Below, one piece after another: positions 10,845 to 23,689 of a DNA stretch of 64,000 bases; the stretch's first letter is position 1; each line of letters opens with the position of its first letter. A program made the translations under genes and the position numbers. The notes below the pieces were generated by a model. It was not told the DNA's origin. It was given only the letters and a program-made list of their open reading frames with translations, and searched no databases. The stretch comes from Hermodice carunculata (Eukaryota; Annelida; Polychaeta; Eunicida; Amphinomidae). The DNA lies in contig CAXHWN010002588.1 of assembly GCA_964020975.1 (NCBI GenBank), positions 434,001-498,000 on the forward strand, read 5' to 3'.

Positions 10845-11067
10845 TTAACTCATTCCACACTATGGTCATAGGCCTTGGTCAATGTTGCAGCTGCCCTTGC
10901 AGCAGCTGCAGCATGACTTGCCAGGCAGTGCCAGAACCACTGACATAAGATTATAGGCATGTTGGTTTGAATGAAAGTTCTTTTCATGAGGAATATAAAT
11001 ATGCAATTGCTGTCTTAAATCTAGGTAAATATATGGAAAAATCAGGGACTGATATGGAATGAGTTAA
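10845..11067. mobile_element. TTAA-flanked miniature element
   Basis: Starts TTAACTCATTCCACA and ends TATGGAATGAGTTAA, so the ends are inverted repeats of about 13 bp and the TTAA is present at both sides. Length is 223 bp. TTAA target sites and CTC/CCC ends suit non-autonomous piggyBac-like elements; no coding capacity. Internal GTTTGAATGAAAG matches the CTTGAATGAAAGGTC block of related copies at 32758, 34710 and 36592. Confidence 0.75.
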
Positions 11068-11171
11068 ATAAAACATGTTTTACTGGAGCAACACATAGTA
11101 TTCATGATATTCGCTCTCCAAAATTGACACATAAGTACTTTGTAAATTTTGCAAACAAAAATAATATTACC

Positions 11172-11225
11172 AAAAAAAAAAAAAAAAAAAAAAAAAGGGG
11201 GCGGGGGGGGGGGGGGGGGGAGGGG
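11172..11225. repeat. Poly(A) followed directly by poly(G)
   Basis: Twenty-five A then about 24 G with one C. A reader should treat the exact lengths as uncertain. It sits between two TTAA-type miniature elements. Confidence 0.9.
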
Positions 11226-11388
11226 AGAAAGAAATACCTGGGGGTGAGACATATGAAAGACTCTTCAGCTTTAAATGTAAGTGGTCTGTCTCTATGTCCT
11301 TAAAATTGAACTCTCTCAATGCTAATCACAGCAAAAGTTGTACTCTTACAAAATATGTGATTATAATTCCTTGGATAAACCTCTCATT

Positions 11389-11635
11389 TTAACTCTTTCA
11401 GTGCCGCATTTTACACTGAGTCAACAGCTTTCTTTGCTGTGCTTTGGGCGCATTGCATCCAAAGCACAAGGAAAACTGTTGACCTGGCTTATTATATTCT
11501 AAGTAACTGCAAGCATGCTGGTACTTAAATGGAAGGTCTTTTCCAAGGAACATGACTCTGGCACCCTTATTTTAGTCCAAAGCACGTTGTTTTAAGTCAT
11601 TTGACTTAAGTCACAACTGGCAGTAAAAGAGTTAC
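11389..11635. mobile_element. TTAA-type miniature element with internal hairpin
   Basis: Begins TTAACTCTTTCAGTGCC and ends GGCAGTAAAAGAGTTA. Between lies an internal hairpin: the arm from 11420 (GTCAACAGCTTTCTTT, then GTGCTTTGG) pairs with 11459-11483 (CCAAAGCAC, then ending CTGTTGAC). Relatives at 28858, 30960, 34710 and 36592 carry the same outer GTCAACAGCTTT arm but different inner bases. Confidence 0.75.
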
Positions 11636-12609
11636 GTGCAAGTCTGCCTATATAGTAGTTCCAGAGAGGATCTTGCCACACATTGACCAGATTGCAGTGA
11701 CAGGTTTTTGCCTCAGTCTCCAACTAAGAACTGAAATGGCCCACACAAGCTCGTTGCTTATAATTCACAATGGGTTATGCTCCACTTACATACTAAACAC
11801 TGAATCCAATGTATTCTTTGCTGTGAATTTGGAATCTTGGGTCTAATCAGGAGGCAAAGATATACAATTACAGGAAACAGGAACTTTTCTAAAACTAAAG
11901 CTGAACCTCTAAAAACAGATGCTAAAATAAAACAAATTTGGTTGTGATTTCAATGTCAGATGAACATCATTAAATCTAACACCATTTCAGTGAAAATTGT
12001 GTTGCAGAATGACAACAAAATGTGAGGAGGTTTAGTGTATGATGCACTTACGTTAAAAGCATCATCAAGATCCGACTGGGACTTCCTTTTCAATCTCTTA
12101 CCTTCTTCCCATCTTTGTCATTGTAATTCCAACTGACAAAATTGTTGCTGGAATGCCAACATGTGACAAAAGGATATTATGCCATGCATGTACTGCATCA
12201 AACGGGTACTGTGTGTTGATCATTTAACAAATAAAATAAATCAAATTCAGCTAAATATATTCTTTCCTGACTACATGTAAGTCCCCATTCATTTTCTAAC
12301 CCTGAAAACCACACTCGCTTTATCTGCTGTTTACACGTGTTGTCATTGTTCCTGGCAAAGAGACAAGTGTCAAGACATTTTAGGTATAACTAAGAATCTA
12401 CAAGCAAAAAGGGAGAATACATTGGATTGCCCCCACATGTCATGTGCACTGTACATATAGTTCTGACAATGCGTGTTATTAAGGGACTCCACTTCATCTT
12501 TAATTTAAAGATTACTGTGACAGTCCTGCATCCAGCAGACCTTGAATGCAAATATTGATTAATAATTATTGTAAGCATAACTGTCTTCACATTGCTTAAA
12601 CATCACAGC
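11636..12609. other. No recognised feature
   Basis: A+T-rich sequence without tandem structure, convincing open frame or matched inverted ends. Confidence 0.4.
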
Positions 12610-13830
12610 AATCACAGGCAATCGGAGCTCATATACCTCCCTCTACATGACGTGTATTGAGAAGGTTGACACTTGATTAAAATTTACCATAGTTGCCCTG
12701 TGACCTTAGAAATAAGGATACGGTCATCTATATGCAATCATAGTTCATGTGCCCTTTACATGATCATCACAATATGGTCCCACATTGCCGGGGAAGTAGA
12801 CCCTGTTTTTTTTTTAATGTTCTGATGTTTATGTACAGCTGAGCATAGGGCTAGAATGTAAAGACTCAAGTGACCCTGTGACCTTTGAAATAATATCAAG
12901 GTCACCTTTGTTTAACACCATCATCACTGTTTGCAATATTGGTCTTCATACACACAGTTACAGAGTCATCTTTTTTAATGAAAAGTGACTAGATTCCACT
13001 TTTACTGAGATACAATCCACCAGTTAGTTTGACCTTTCAAAGGCTCTCAAGGTCAAAATTAAAAGCAAAGAAAGAAACCCAACAAATATTTATCTGTTAG
13101 TGTTTCATAGTAACCATGGTCCTCCGATCCACCATTACCAAGATTTAAGCCAATACATGTACATGTGGGTCAGTTTGAATTTGAAAAGTACCTCAAAATT
13201 AACAACACCAAAAGAAACCCCACAGGTACCTTACTACTAGCATCTAATTGTAACCAAGGTGTTGAAGATCCACCATTACAGAGATATAAGCCAATATTTT
13301 AGATTAGCTGTTATCCATACTATATGGTAACAATTTGCATACATCTACTCATAGCCTTACCAGTACATGTAATTACATAAGGATCTTTTAAGATTTTAGC
13401 ATAGGTAATCTAAAGGGTGGTTTTGAATATGCTGAAAATAATAGAAAAAGATTGAAGTGCCACCTGTTTGAACAGATTAAGGTATCACGGTACCAAGAAG
13501 TGTCCCCATATAATTTTGACGCAACTTATTGCCCAGTTGGTCATGGTGATTTTTTGGCAAAACGAACAAAAAAAGGTACTACATGTATGCAAAAAATCCA
13601 AAAATAAATGGAGCATGGCGGTTTGAACAATCCGGTCACACGCTCATCCAAAGTTCTTCTTCACCACCCCCAACACCAACCCAAGGCACATCTTCACCAA
13701 TTTTGAAGAGAATTTGGCCAGCAGAATTTGAGTGGAAGTCAAAACTGTGAACTTATTGACATATGGATGACAAACAAACAATTGGACCCATGACACTGGA
13801 CCATATTAAAGATAAAGTGGGTTGACTGGT
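12610..13830. repeat. Degenerate AGGTCA-type repeat field
   Basis: Contains GTGACCTTAGAAATAAGG, GTGACCTTTGAAATAA, AAGGTCACC and, at 13020-13300, two units with AAAAGAAACCC, GTAACCA-GGT and GATCCACCATTAC blocks that recur at 14155-14290 and 54090-54290. At 13600-13790 there is a segment like the 55920-57000 repeats (CCAATTTTGAAGAGAATTTGG). No ends could be placed, so this is probably several old overlapping copies. Confidence 0.5.
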
Positions 13831-13855
13831 CACGTAAAATTTAGAAGAAGAAAAA

Positions 13856-15588
13856 CCAGAGCCATGCCCAGGGGGCATGAATGTCTCGCCAGCATTCAGT
13901 AGCAATGTAATTGTAAGACCAAACATTATAATGGTATTTAGTAGATGTTGAATGTATCAAGTAAATCTCAATATATTTACTCAGAATATACCACTTTTTT
14001 TTTTTTTTTTAAAAACAAAATGGCCAATAAAGTATATAACATCTTAATACAAATCAGAGCTTGACATGCCAGTTTCAAGCTTCGTAGTGATAGATGTCAT
14101 GTAAAGCACTTAATACCCCTTGGCCAACATGACTTCATATGCTCAGTTACCTAAGTTTGACCTTCAAAGGACACTTCAAGATAAATTTAAGAACACCAAA
14201 AATAAAGCATAGGTACTTTGCTATTCATGTTAAATAGTAACTAGGGACCTACAATCAACTATACCCAAGACACACAAGGAAAATAAGATTTGTCGAGTCA
14301 AAAGTAGGTCAAAGTCATCCACTTTCAAGAGATTTCTGACGTTTTGTAAGATGCAAAGCTAGTATAAATTTGGTGAACTTGGTTTGACTCTTGGCCATGA
14401 ATAGCATTGTACATTCGAGGATGCAATGCATCTGACCTCCAAAGTAGGTCAAAAATACATCAAGGTCACCCACTTTCAATAGACTTCTAAAGCTTTCCTA
14501 AGAAGCAAAGGTGGTGTAAGTTTGGTAAACTTGGCTTGAATTCGTCAAAAGTTGCAGTGGTAACGCCACATTTTGCATTTCACCCATGAAAATACATTTA
14601 GGTCGTTGAAATCAGTTGAGGTCATCCAATTTCAACAGGCTTCTGAAGCTTCTAAGTGTGACAGTGATGACCCTCATCTCTAGGGATGATTACAATGAAT
14701 CATCCACCCAAGCATGAAAGCCTTTCCTAGTCTAGTTAGTGAAATAATGCCACTCAGAAGTTTTTCTCCAATGCTCAATCAAGCATAAAGTAATCAGTGA
14801 AGTGTGACAGTGATGACCCTCATCTCTAGGGATGATTACAATAAGTCATCCACCCAAATATGAAAGGCCTATGTAGTCTAGTTAGTGAAATAATGCCACT
14901 CCGAAGTTTTTCTCCAATGCTCAATCAAGCATGAAGTAATCAATGAAGTGTGACAGTGATGACCCTCGTCTCTAGGGATGATTACAATAAATCTTCCACT
15001 CAAATATGAAAGGCCTATGTAGTGTAGTTACTGAAATAATGCCACTCCGAAGTTTTTCTCCAATGCTCAATCAAGCATGAAGTAATCAATGAAGTGTGAC
15101 AGTTATGACCCTCGTCTCTGGGGATGATTACAATAAATCATCCACCCAAATATGAAAGGCCTATGTAGTCTAGTTACTGAAATAATGCCACTCCGAAGTT
15201 TTTCTCCAATGCTCAATCATGCATGAAGTAATCAATGAAGTGTGACAGTGATGACCCTCGGCTCTAGGGATGATTACATTAAATCATGTACCCAAATATG
15301 AAAGGCCTATGTAGTCTAGTTACTGAAATAATGCCACTCCGAAGTTTTTCTCCAATGCTCAATGAAGCATGAAGTAATCAATGAAGTGTAACATTGATGG
15401 CCCACATCTCTAGTGATGATTACAATCAATCATCCACCCAAGTATGATAGCCCTATCTGATCTAGTTAGTGAAATAATGCCACTCCGAAGTTTTTGGTTG
15501 ACGGACGGACGGACGGACTGACGGACGTCCGGACGTCCGGAAAGTGACAGCTTAGTCTCGCAAACAGCTAACGCTGGCGAGACAAAAA
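13856..15588 (+). mobile_element. HN element, TGTCTCGCC ends, 146-bp array
   Basis: The 5' end reads CCAGAGC, then a hairpin CATGCCC-aggg-GGCATG (13863-13879), then the subterminal motif TGTCTCGCCAGCATT (13882). The 3' end at 15553-15585 is AGTCTCGC through GCTGGCGAGACA, whose inverse is TGTCTCGCCAGCGTT, so 14 of 15 bases of the 5' motif are repeated in inverse. Just inside is a GACGGACGGACGGAC tract. The core array is at 14656-15500. A stretch at 13900-14650 belongs to other repeat families and may be an insertion or an older core. Compare the single-unit copy at 61877-62166. Confidence 0.75.
14656..15500 (+). repeat. Tandem array, exact 146-bp period
   Basis: The landmark GTGTGACAGTGATGA starts at 14656, 14802, 14948, 15094, 15240 and 15386: five successive intervals of exactly 146 bp with no indel. 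Each unit also has CTAGGGATGATTACAAT, ATGCCACTC and CCAATGCTCAATCAAGC. The last unit diverges more than the middle ones. Confidence 0.95.
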
Positions 15589-16398
15589 AGAACTGAAACA
15601 GGACAACCAACTGCATATACATGTATATGTATATACATAAACACTATTCTAGACATTCTGTTCCTGACAGAACTGAATGAAAACGTGGATGACACACTTG
15701 CTGAATTATCTGAGTGTCAGTGGCCAGTGGGAAACCTGGAGCTCAGCGGGGACAGAACAAGCGTTATCCCCTGCTTAAATAGATAAAACAAAGATGGTAT
15801 CAAGGTTGGCCATCCATAATCCATCCTAGGGGTTTACTGGGGTACAGACAGTCCTAGCAAAATTGAACATGATTCCTCATTTCCTTGTTGTCATATTTAA
15901 CAGAAATCAAAGTGCTGTATATGCATTGGACTCAGTGTGATCTTGAAATTAGGTCCAGTCCAATAAACAATCTTCCATCTCATACAAGGTCTCACCCAGA
16001 CATCTAATCCTGAATTAATCACAATTCCTCTGTCTCTTTCTTGACATATCCACCTGCAATTTAAATGTATCAGACTAAATGACCCATGGGTGTGCAAATT
16101 ATATTTCCTCACGCACAGAAAGTCTGAGTTATAATCACAACAAATTTCATGACTACTTGTCCCCAGGCTTGTCTGGCATTGTATCATGCATCATCTTTGC
16201 TTAATACAGAGAATATTCATATGCCTTGACATTTATCCCAGTCAGATTATAACATGTATTCTCATTGAGAGTGCAGCACAGATTTGTACTTTTAATCTCT
16301 AGTGTCATGCTACTGATAATCCATAACATTGATTCACATTAGGCCCCTTATGATACAAATGCCTGAAAGACATGGATCATACTGGATGCACAATAGTA
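15589..16398. other. No recognised feature
   Basis: Includes an open frame of 96 codons on the minus strand at 15897-16187 with no recognisable domain. I do not regard it as a gene. Confidence 0.4.
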
Positions 16399-17135
16399 AC
16401 CTTGCTAATCACAGGTCTCATTTTGAAATACATAACTGTAGTCAATAAAAATAGGCTATCGCTGTGACCCAGATACTTGACCTAGTGACGTACTTTTATG
16501 CATGACACATGTTTGTGTCCGGATACACAGGTGTGTAAAGTTTCATGATTCTAAGTCAAAAGACAACAGAAAGATAGCCCAGACAGAAAGTGTGATGTAG
16601 TTATACATGAATGTATCATTGTAACCCATTACTTGACCTAGTGATGTACTTTTGTTTCATGACACACCCTTAGATCAAGATACATGTGTGTGTGTCTAGT
16701 TTTATGAAACTAAGTTAAACAGTAAACGAATTATAATCCGGACGTGATTTCAAAAGGCTATGTCACAGTGACCCACATACTTGACCTAGCCACCTACATT
16801 TGGTTCATGACACACCCTTGTGTCTAGATGCACCTGTGTGTAAAGTTTTATTAACCTAACTTGAAGGACAACAGAATTACAGTCTGGATATGAAGTGTAA
16901 TGTAATTTTACATGATTGTATCACCATGACCCAGATACTTCACCTAGTGACTAACTATTGTTTCATGACACACCTTTAGGTCAAAATATATGTGTGTGTT
17001 AAGTTACATGAAAGTAAGTTAAATAATAAAGAAATTATAGCCTAGACACGATTTTATAAGGGTATGTCACTGTGACCCAAATACTTGACCTAGTGACCTA
17101 TTTTTGGAACATGACACACCCTTATGTGTAGATAC
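16399..17135 (+). mobile_element. 3'-truncated sibling of the 7737-8710 element
   Basis: Starts with the same CCTTGCTAATCACAGG block and runs through about five core units (GACCCAGATACTTGACCTAG and TACTTTTG words near 16465, 16625, 16765, 16930, 17075). It stops abruptly at about 17135 without a GGAC tract or 3' hairpin, where a hairpin-bearing fragment of a TTAA-type element begins. The shared left boundary of the two copies is the best evidence for a defined 5' end. Confidence 0.65.
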
Positions 17136-17145
17136 CATTTATGAT

Positions 17146-17260
17146 GGCACACCTTAGGTCAACAGCTTTTCTTGGCAAAGGTTGGGTGCATTGTGCCCAC
17201 CCCTTGCCAAGGAAAGCTATTGACTCAGTCACACTCTGACCAGGAAGGGATTCATTTTAC
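17146..17260. mobile_element. Fragment of TTAA-type element: internal hairpin
   Basis: The arm 17158-17181 (GTCAACAGC, CTTGGCAAAGG) pairs with 17202-17224 (CCTTGCCAAGG, TATTGAC). It belongs to the same family as 11389-11635 and 34710-34953 but no TTAA ends are preserved. Confidence 0.6.
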
Positions 17261-17564
17261 AACCTTCTAAAAGTTGACATGTCACTTAAATGTGTCTCTA
17301 TAAGTTAGCATGTAATTTAAACTTGTCAACATAAGTTCAGTTTAAAGCTTCACGGTCTTGGTGGATATCCGTACACATTTGATCTATACATAAGGTAAGT
17401 CACTTTTGAAAATCTTTACTGTTTTACTCAATCAATGATGATGTGCCATAAAGAACACTTCAGTTAACTTAGAACTTTTATTATAAATTTAATTATATAT
17501 TTTCTACCAGGTGGTGCTCATGATCGCACTCATACATGTAGTACTAGGACAAGCTTATCTTTTT

Positions 17565-19802
17565 CAACAGAAAATCAAATGTCTCCCTGGGCACCCTTAC
17601 CAGCTGTCACCCTTACAAGTCTTACAAATTTTTCATGCTAATAATGGCAGTGACCCAAAGATACCATCAAGGTAACTTTTTCTTGAAATTTCACAATCAA
17701 AATGAATTTCCATTCTGCAATCTTAATCCTTTAGCTGCAACCATATCTGTAATCAAGTCAAGTTTCAAGTGACTAGGTGACCTTAAAAAATAGGTCAAGG
17801 TCACCATCCGCAACCCCAAGTAAAGTTTTATAAAGTACATAATCCCATAAAATTTGAATTCCCCAATTGAATACGTTAAGACTTATGACTTTTGTAGAGA
17901 TTTCAAGGAAATGGTTGGGTGACCCTGAAAAAATAGGTCGATATCACCCATCTGCAATCCCAAGTGAGGTCTTATAACGGTTTATAATGAAAAAAAAAAA
18001 AAAATTTCCATGACATATCTAAATTTTTAAGACTTATGGCATCTCTTAAGATTTATGGCAGACAGTGATTTCAATGAAATGTCTGGGTGACCATGAAAAA
18101 CAAACCAAGGTCACCCATCTCCAATCTTATAAAGGTACATATTCCCACAAAATTTCAATATCCAATGTCAAATTCTTCTTGATATATCACATCTGCAGCA
18201 ATTTCAGGGAAATGGCTGCCTGACCTTGAAAAAAAGACAAGATGACCCACATTCGAACTTGACAAGAGCTCTTATAGAGAACCAGCATCCTGTGCAATAG
18301 AAAAGCAATAGCTCAAAAACATCTCAAATTATCATGTAGAATGGAAATTCACCAATGTGGCTCTGTGACCTTGGGAATGAGGTCAAGGTCATCCATCTTC
18401 AAACCTGACTGAGTAATATAATCCTATGCAATATGAAAGTGCTAGCTCAAAAACTTCTGGAGTTCTCATATTCCTATTGATGTGTTGAAGAATTTACTAA
18501 TGAGGCTATGTATTTTTTACTTGACTGCGCTCTTATATAAGAATATAATCCTTTTCAATATGAAAGCACTGGCTCAAAAACTTCTCAAGTTATTGTGTTT
18601 GCATTGATATGTCAGTGGCACCAATCATCCATCTTTGAATTTACCCGACCCCTCATAGACAACTATCATCCTGTGCAATATGAAAGCCCTAGTTCAAAAA
18701 CTTCTCAAGTTGAACTGCAGAAACTAAATTCACCAAGGCGGCTCTATAACCTTGAGAATGGGAGTCAAGGCCACCCATCTTCAAATTTGACTGAGCCCTT
18801 ATAGAGTTCTACAATTGTGTGCAATATGGAAGCCCTAGCTTAAATGCTTCTGGAGTTATCACGTTCACATCAATGTGTTGAAGAATTCACTGATATGGCT
18901 ATGTGACTAAGATATGGGGTCAAGGTCACCCATCTTCAAACATGACCAAGCCCTTATACAGAAGTATCATCCCGTCCACTTTGAAAGGCCTAGCTCAAGA
19001 ACTTCTGGAGTTATCTTTTTCGTGTTTTTGTATTAAAAAATTCACTAATGTGGCCTGGTGACCTTGGGAATGGGGTTGAGGTCACCCATCTTCAAACTTG
19101 ACTAATCCTTTATAAAGGACTATGGTCCTCTGCAATAAGAAAGGCTTAGCTTAAAATCTTCTGAAGCTATCTTGTTTATGTTGATGTGTAGAAGAGTTCA
19201 CTGATACTGCTTTTTGATCTTGGAAATGGAGTCAAGGTCACCCATCTTCAAGCTTGACTGAGCCCTTCTAGAGAACTATCCTCCTAGTCAATATAAAAGG
19301 CCTAGCTCAAAAAACTTCTGTGGCTCTGCGACCTTGGCAATGGGGTTAAGGTCAACAATCTTCGAACTTGATTGAGCCTTTATAGAGGACTATGATTCTG
19401 GGCAATATGAAAGCCCTAGCTCCAAAAACTTCTGGGGTTATCTAATTTGCATTGATTTGTATAAGAATTCACTAATGTGGCTCTGTGACCTTGGGGAGGG
19501 GAACAAGGTAACCCATCTTCAATCCTAACCAAGCCATTATAGAGAACTGTCATCCTATGTAATATAAAAGCCCTAGCTAAACAAATTCTGGAGTTACCAT
19601 GTAGAAACTACCTTCACTAACATAGCTCTGTGACCTTGGGAATAGGGTCAAGGTCACCCATCTTCAAACTTCACCCAGTTCTCATAGAAGACTATAATCC
19701 TGTGCAATATGAAAACTGATATGTAGAAGAAGGACAAGGAGGAGGAGAAAAAACAGACGCAAAAACAATATGTCCCCATGTGGGTACACTGAGAGACATA
19801 AT
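17565..19802 (+). mobile_element. HN element, TGTCTCCC ends, about 11 core units
   Basis: Starts CAACAGAAAATCAAATGTCTC (17565-17585) and ends in AACAATATGTCCCC through GAGAGACATAATTA (19765-19803). The inverse of the 3' end, ATGTCTCTCAGTGTACCC, parallels the 5' ATGTCTCCCTGGGCACCC. Core units of roughly 150-155 bp carry GTGACCTTGGGAATGGGG, TCAAGGTCACCCATCTTC, GAGCCCTTATAGAG and GCAATATGAAAGCCCTAGC (near 18365, 18745, 18900, 19055, 19210, 19325, 19480, 19630). A GA-rich tract precedes the 3' hairpin. The 5' and 3' ends match those of 41370-43677 although the core is different. Confidence 0.75.
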
Positions 19803-19924
19803 TAGGATGTCTCTATCCCATGAGGTATGTCGATGAATTTACAAACAGTATCCTTCATAATCAGTACACATGCTCTGCCTTTATTCGGACAAGAAAAAAG
19901 GCTAAAATGAGGCCCTAATTAGAA

Positions 19925-20930
19925 ATGTTAGGATTATGCTGTTTTTTTAGATATGGCTGTCGAGTATGTGGGATCATGTCAGAAACACGCTGGTTTTTGC
20001 CAGGTGAAAAAACCCATTTTTTTCCTATGTTAGGTTTCTGTCAGGTAGGCTGGATTTTGCTGAGTAAACATGACAGGTTTTTGATATACAATATCATGCT
20101 GGAATGACACTGGTTTCTGCTGGGTAAAAAACTTAGTTATTATTTTCCAGTGTCAGGTTTTTGCTGGTTACACTGAATTTTCCTTGGTAAAAATGTTGGG
20201 TTATTGATGGATATCCAGGATCATATCAGATCCCATTGGCTTTTGCAGGATAAAATAATTAAGTAAATCATTTGATGCTGGGCATTGAGACAACAAGACT
20301 CACTTTACTATAAAATGATGGGATCTCAACAATGAAATAAGTTAATGCAGCAGAATGTCCGGCATCTAACTCATGATGCTTTGTAATCCTTCCCATCATG
20401 CTTTGAGTTTTGAATTTCATTCAGATTAATTTAGATACATGGCATACAATAGTTTGTTGATCATATTATTGTGCACACATACATGTACATTCTCATTTAT
20501 TGGCTATTGTATACTTTCATTTTTGCATAGTGGAAAGCAGTAGACTGTGGATACAGCAAATGGAGGCTGGTATGAATGGGAACTATTTTCCGAGTCTTTG
20601 CTGGCCGAGGTCCAGTGGAATCCAGCAAGATCCAAATATTCACAGTCTGCTGGGTCAATCCCATGCAGATTCTAGCAATATCCCAACAGACACAATCTAT
20701 TGCGTCAAGACTCGGCAGATTCCAGCAACATCCTGATACACAGTTAGAGATATTCCAGCAAGAACCTGACATACACAGTCCTGCAGGGTCACAGTTCAGT
20801 TGATTCCAGCAGATCCTGACATGTTGGGATTTAGTTCAATCCTGACATTATTTCCCAGTAAATTCAGCAAAAACTCCACAAAGCCCAGCAAAAATACAGC
20901 AAAATATAGTATCTTTTACCCAGTGAGATC
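19925..20930. repeat. Two inverted fields of a degenerate short repeat
   Basis: From 19925 to 20260 the word TGTCAGGTTTTTGCTGG recurs loosely; from 20590 to 20930 its inverse (CCAGCAA, CAGATTCCAGCAA, ATCCTGACA) recurs. The fields face each other across about 330 bp, making a large imperfect palindrome. Confidence 0.55.
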
Positions 20931-22385
20931 CCTATATACGGTGACCAGGATCATCCGTCAAACGCAGTTACATGTAAAAAAAAAAAAAAGACAACAGAGA
21001 TCCCGACATCTTGGTTTTATAAGGGGAGTAATGTATTGTACATCAAATAATCTTTTTCATGGTATTATACCTATAATGTTACACATGTAGGTGGACAGTG
21101 TGTGGTCATTTTTGTTTCAATTTTGTAAGTGCCCATGGTGCTGACAGGGAGGAATATGATGCGCTATATAAATTTTGCCACGAACACTCTGTGTCTTTAT
21201 TGGTCAAAACGAAAGATGTCCAAGTTATCTTCTGTATATCTAAAGATCTACATTGTATGGCTGCTTAAAGCATAACACTTTGTATTTTATAAATCATATG
21301 CCCCTAAAATCTGGGACAGATAAACATTAAAACATATCAACTTTGCCCAAGCACTAGACATAAATTTGTGATTTTTGCTTCCAAAGCAAGCACAACATAT
21401 TTCATGAGCTATCCCAGCTGATATACATGAGAAGAGTCCAGTGACAAGCTTTCATGATGTAAGAAAATGTACATGGCTTAATCTATGCAACGGCCTTTAC
21501 ACGGTTTTAGCAACTCATAAAGTGCAAAATGCACTTGAGTCAGTAACTGCTTTTGCTATTTACCCAGGGACTTATCAAAAATCACCCATTCACTTTCATC
21601 AGAAAATCAGGATTTTTTTAATCAGCCCATGAAAAGACAATTTGTCCATCTTTTAATGACCTTGCATGACAGGACATGGACAAGATTCCCCTGAGTCTGC
21701 CAGCCTCAGATTTATCTGACTTTACTGTTCAACCGTTTGGGAGTGCTACATGTCACTATCTGCAGGTTGTACCTAAACAGGCAACACACTCGAGGATGGT
21801 GCTTCAGTCGAAGAGGAACAGTGCATAAAGGAAATCTCAATGCATAAAGCACATCTTGTAATAGCCTGCCTATTACTTTCACCCCAGATGCAGATGACAA
21901 AGACAGAAAGTACAGGTACAGCATCATGTGGGTTTGAAATGAGGGTAGCACACAAGAGATTTGTTGGCCTTAATGGGCCTGGCCAAGCTGATGGTGTTCT
22001 GCTCAGTGAACCAGGTGGGGCATGTGTGGGGCACAAGATGGCAATTGGGTGGCACAAACCCAAGGTGACTGACAGTGTCAAGCATCACCATATAATAAGC
22101 TCTCTGCTGCTTGTACCGTCGCTGTCCCTGTCACCTTGGCAACCAGCAAACATACACACCTTATAGCAACTTATGCCCTCAATATTCAGAATTACTTGTA
22201 ACTTAAAGTTCTCTGCTGTCAAAAATAGAAATTTCTGCAGGGCATTGCACAATTCAGGAAGATATGTAGACAGGTTGGGGCTAGTTATCTCTTCTGTGCC
22301 AAGCTGAACAAAAAACTGTACAAGAGGAAGCTACATAACCATAGCATCCCAGGGTGCTCCATAATCGGTTTTTAATAGACCCTTT
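20931..22385. other. No recognised feature
   Basis: Open frames of about 100 codons exist on both strands at 21773-22166, with somewhat higher G+C than the surroundings. Neither has a domain I recognise, and they overlap each other almost completely. Confidence 0.4.
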
Positions 22386-22533
22386 TTAGAACCCCAGAGG
22401 GCAGCAGTTGAGGGTGATCATTTGCATAGTTTTATTTATTTGCATAACAACAAATCCCTTTGCAGTTTTGGATCGGCAAACAGCCAAATTTATGCAAATG
22501 AACACAGTCAACTGCTGCCATCTGGGGTCCTAA
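22386..22533. mobile_element. Miniature element with CCCCAGAGGGCAGCAG ends
   Basis: The left end TTAGAACCCCAGAGGGCAGC continuing AGTTGA is repeated in inverse at 22506-22532 (TCAACTGCTGCC, ATCTGGGG, TCCTAA) with two mismatches. A further inverse match (CTCCATAAT against ATTATGCCACC) at 22360 and 22541 suggests the true element may be some 40 bp longer on each side. No target duplication was fixed and no protein is encoded. Confidence 0.65.
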
Positions 22534-23689
22534 ACTCCTCTATTATGCCACCAGTTCATTACTTTGCAAATCAAAAAAATGATACAATTTACAAAGATGA
22601 ACCATGTATCCAAAAATCTTGACTGGATGTCTAACTGATAACTTTTGACTAAAAGCAAGGCAATATTGACCTCTTTCTGTGATTTATATCATAAAAAAAG
22701 AAGAAAATAGAAGCCACAAATGTAAGGTGGTTTTGTTAAATAGTCAACAAATGCATTAATTGAGATAATTACCTGCCCCCTTGAAGCATAAAAATTCAAA
22801 CCTTTGACACTTTGAATCATGAAATTCTTTGACAAAAATACAAATTTTATGGTGTTTCTGAGAAACCTTCAAAAACATTCAAAAGTTTCTTGACCAATAA
22901 CAGCCCAACATGTTCAGCCAGATGATATTTGTTCAAAGCCATTACCCATCACAACTGGTCTCTAGACTGACCCATGGATCTATCCTTGTCCCATTTCTTT
23001 TTATGCTACTCATGTATAAAAATGCCACTTTATCTGTTAGCCCTTGATTTTGAACCAAAACTTTATGATGATGACATAACCCTTGGAAATCACCATGTAC
23101 TTCCAGCTCTAGATCTCAATCAAACAATGACAATATCTCAAACAACATCAACTCTGAATTTGACAAAGTGTATAATGGCTTGCAGGGAACAAATCATCTC
23201 TTAACGATCAGCTTGATTGAACGGGTACCACAAATTAGAAAATTGATGTTTAGGTTGCTTAGAAATGAAATCTGAAAACCAAAATGTTTTATCCTATTTT
23301 TGAACTGTGTATTTTTAGCTCCAAAAATGTGCCACATTTGCTGCATGAAAGCGCAGCAATTTTCTATCATTGTGCCCCCATGTGAGAACGTGTTGGTGAC
23401 ATCACAAACACAACCCACTGGCTAGGGTAAATGTGTCATAAGCCAGAGTGTCTGATCTTAGTCAAGAGTCATGCCAGATACAGCAGAATTGGCAACACAC
23501 AATGCAAGGACATGTGCATTACTTGGAGTGCATAGTCCTATGTACTTGTAGAAAGCTCATCGAATGCACTGAGTTAGGCCTACTTTCACAATATGGGGGT
23601 GGCAGGACAATACTGAAACAGTACAATAAAGCTGAAGTGGTCTATGTGGAATCCTCTGAATTTTGTCTGTGACTTTCAGTGGGAAAAAA
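22534..23689. other. No recognised feature
   Basis: A+T-rich, without arrays or matched ends. Confidence 0.4.

Noticed and set aside
21773-22166. Overlapping open frames of 102 and 108 codons on opposite strands
   Set aside because: They overlap almost fully, have no known domain, and splice signals are not convincing.
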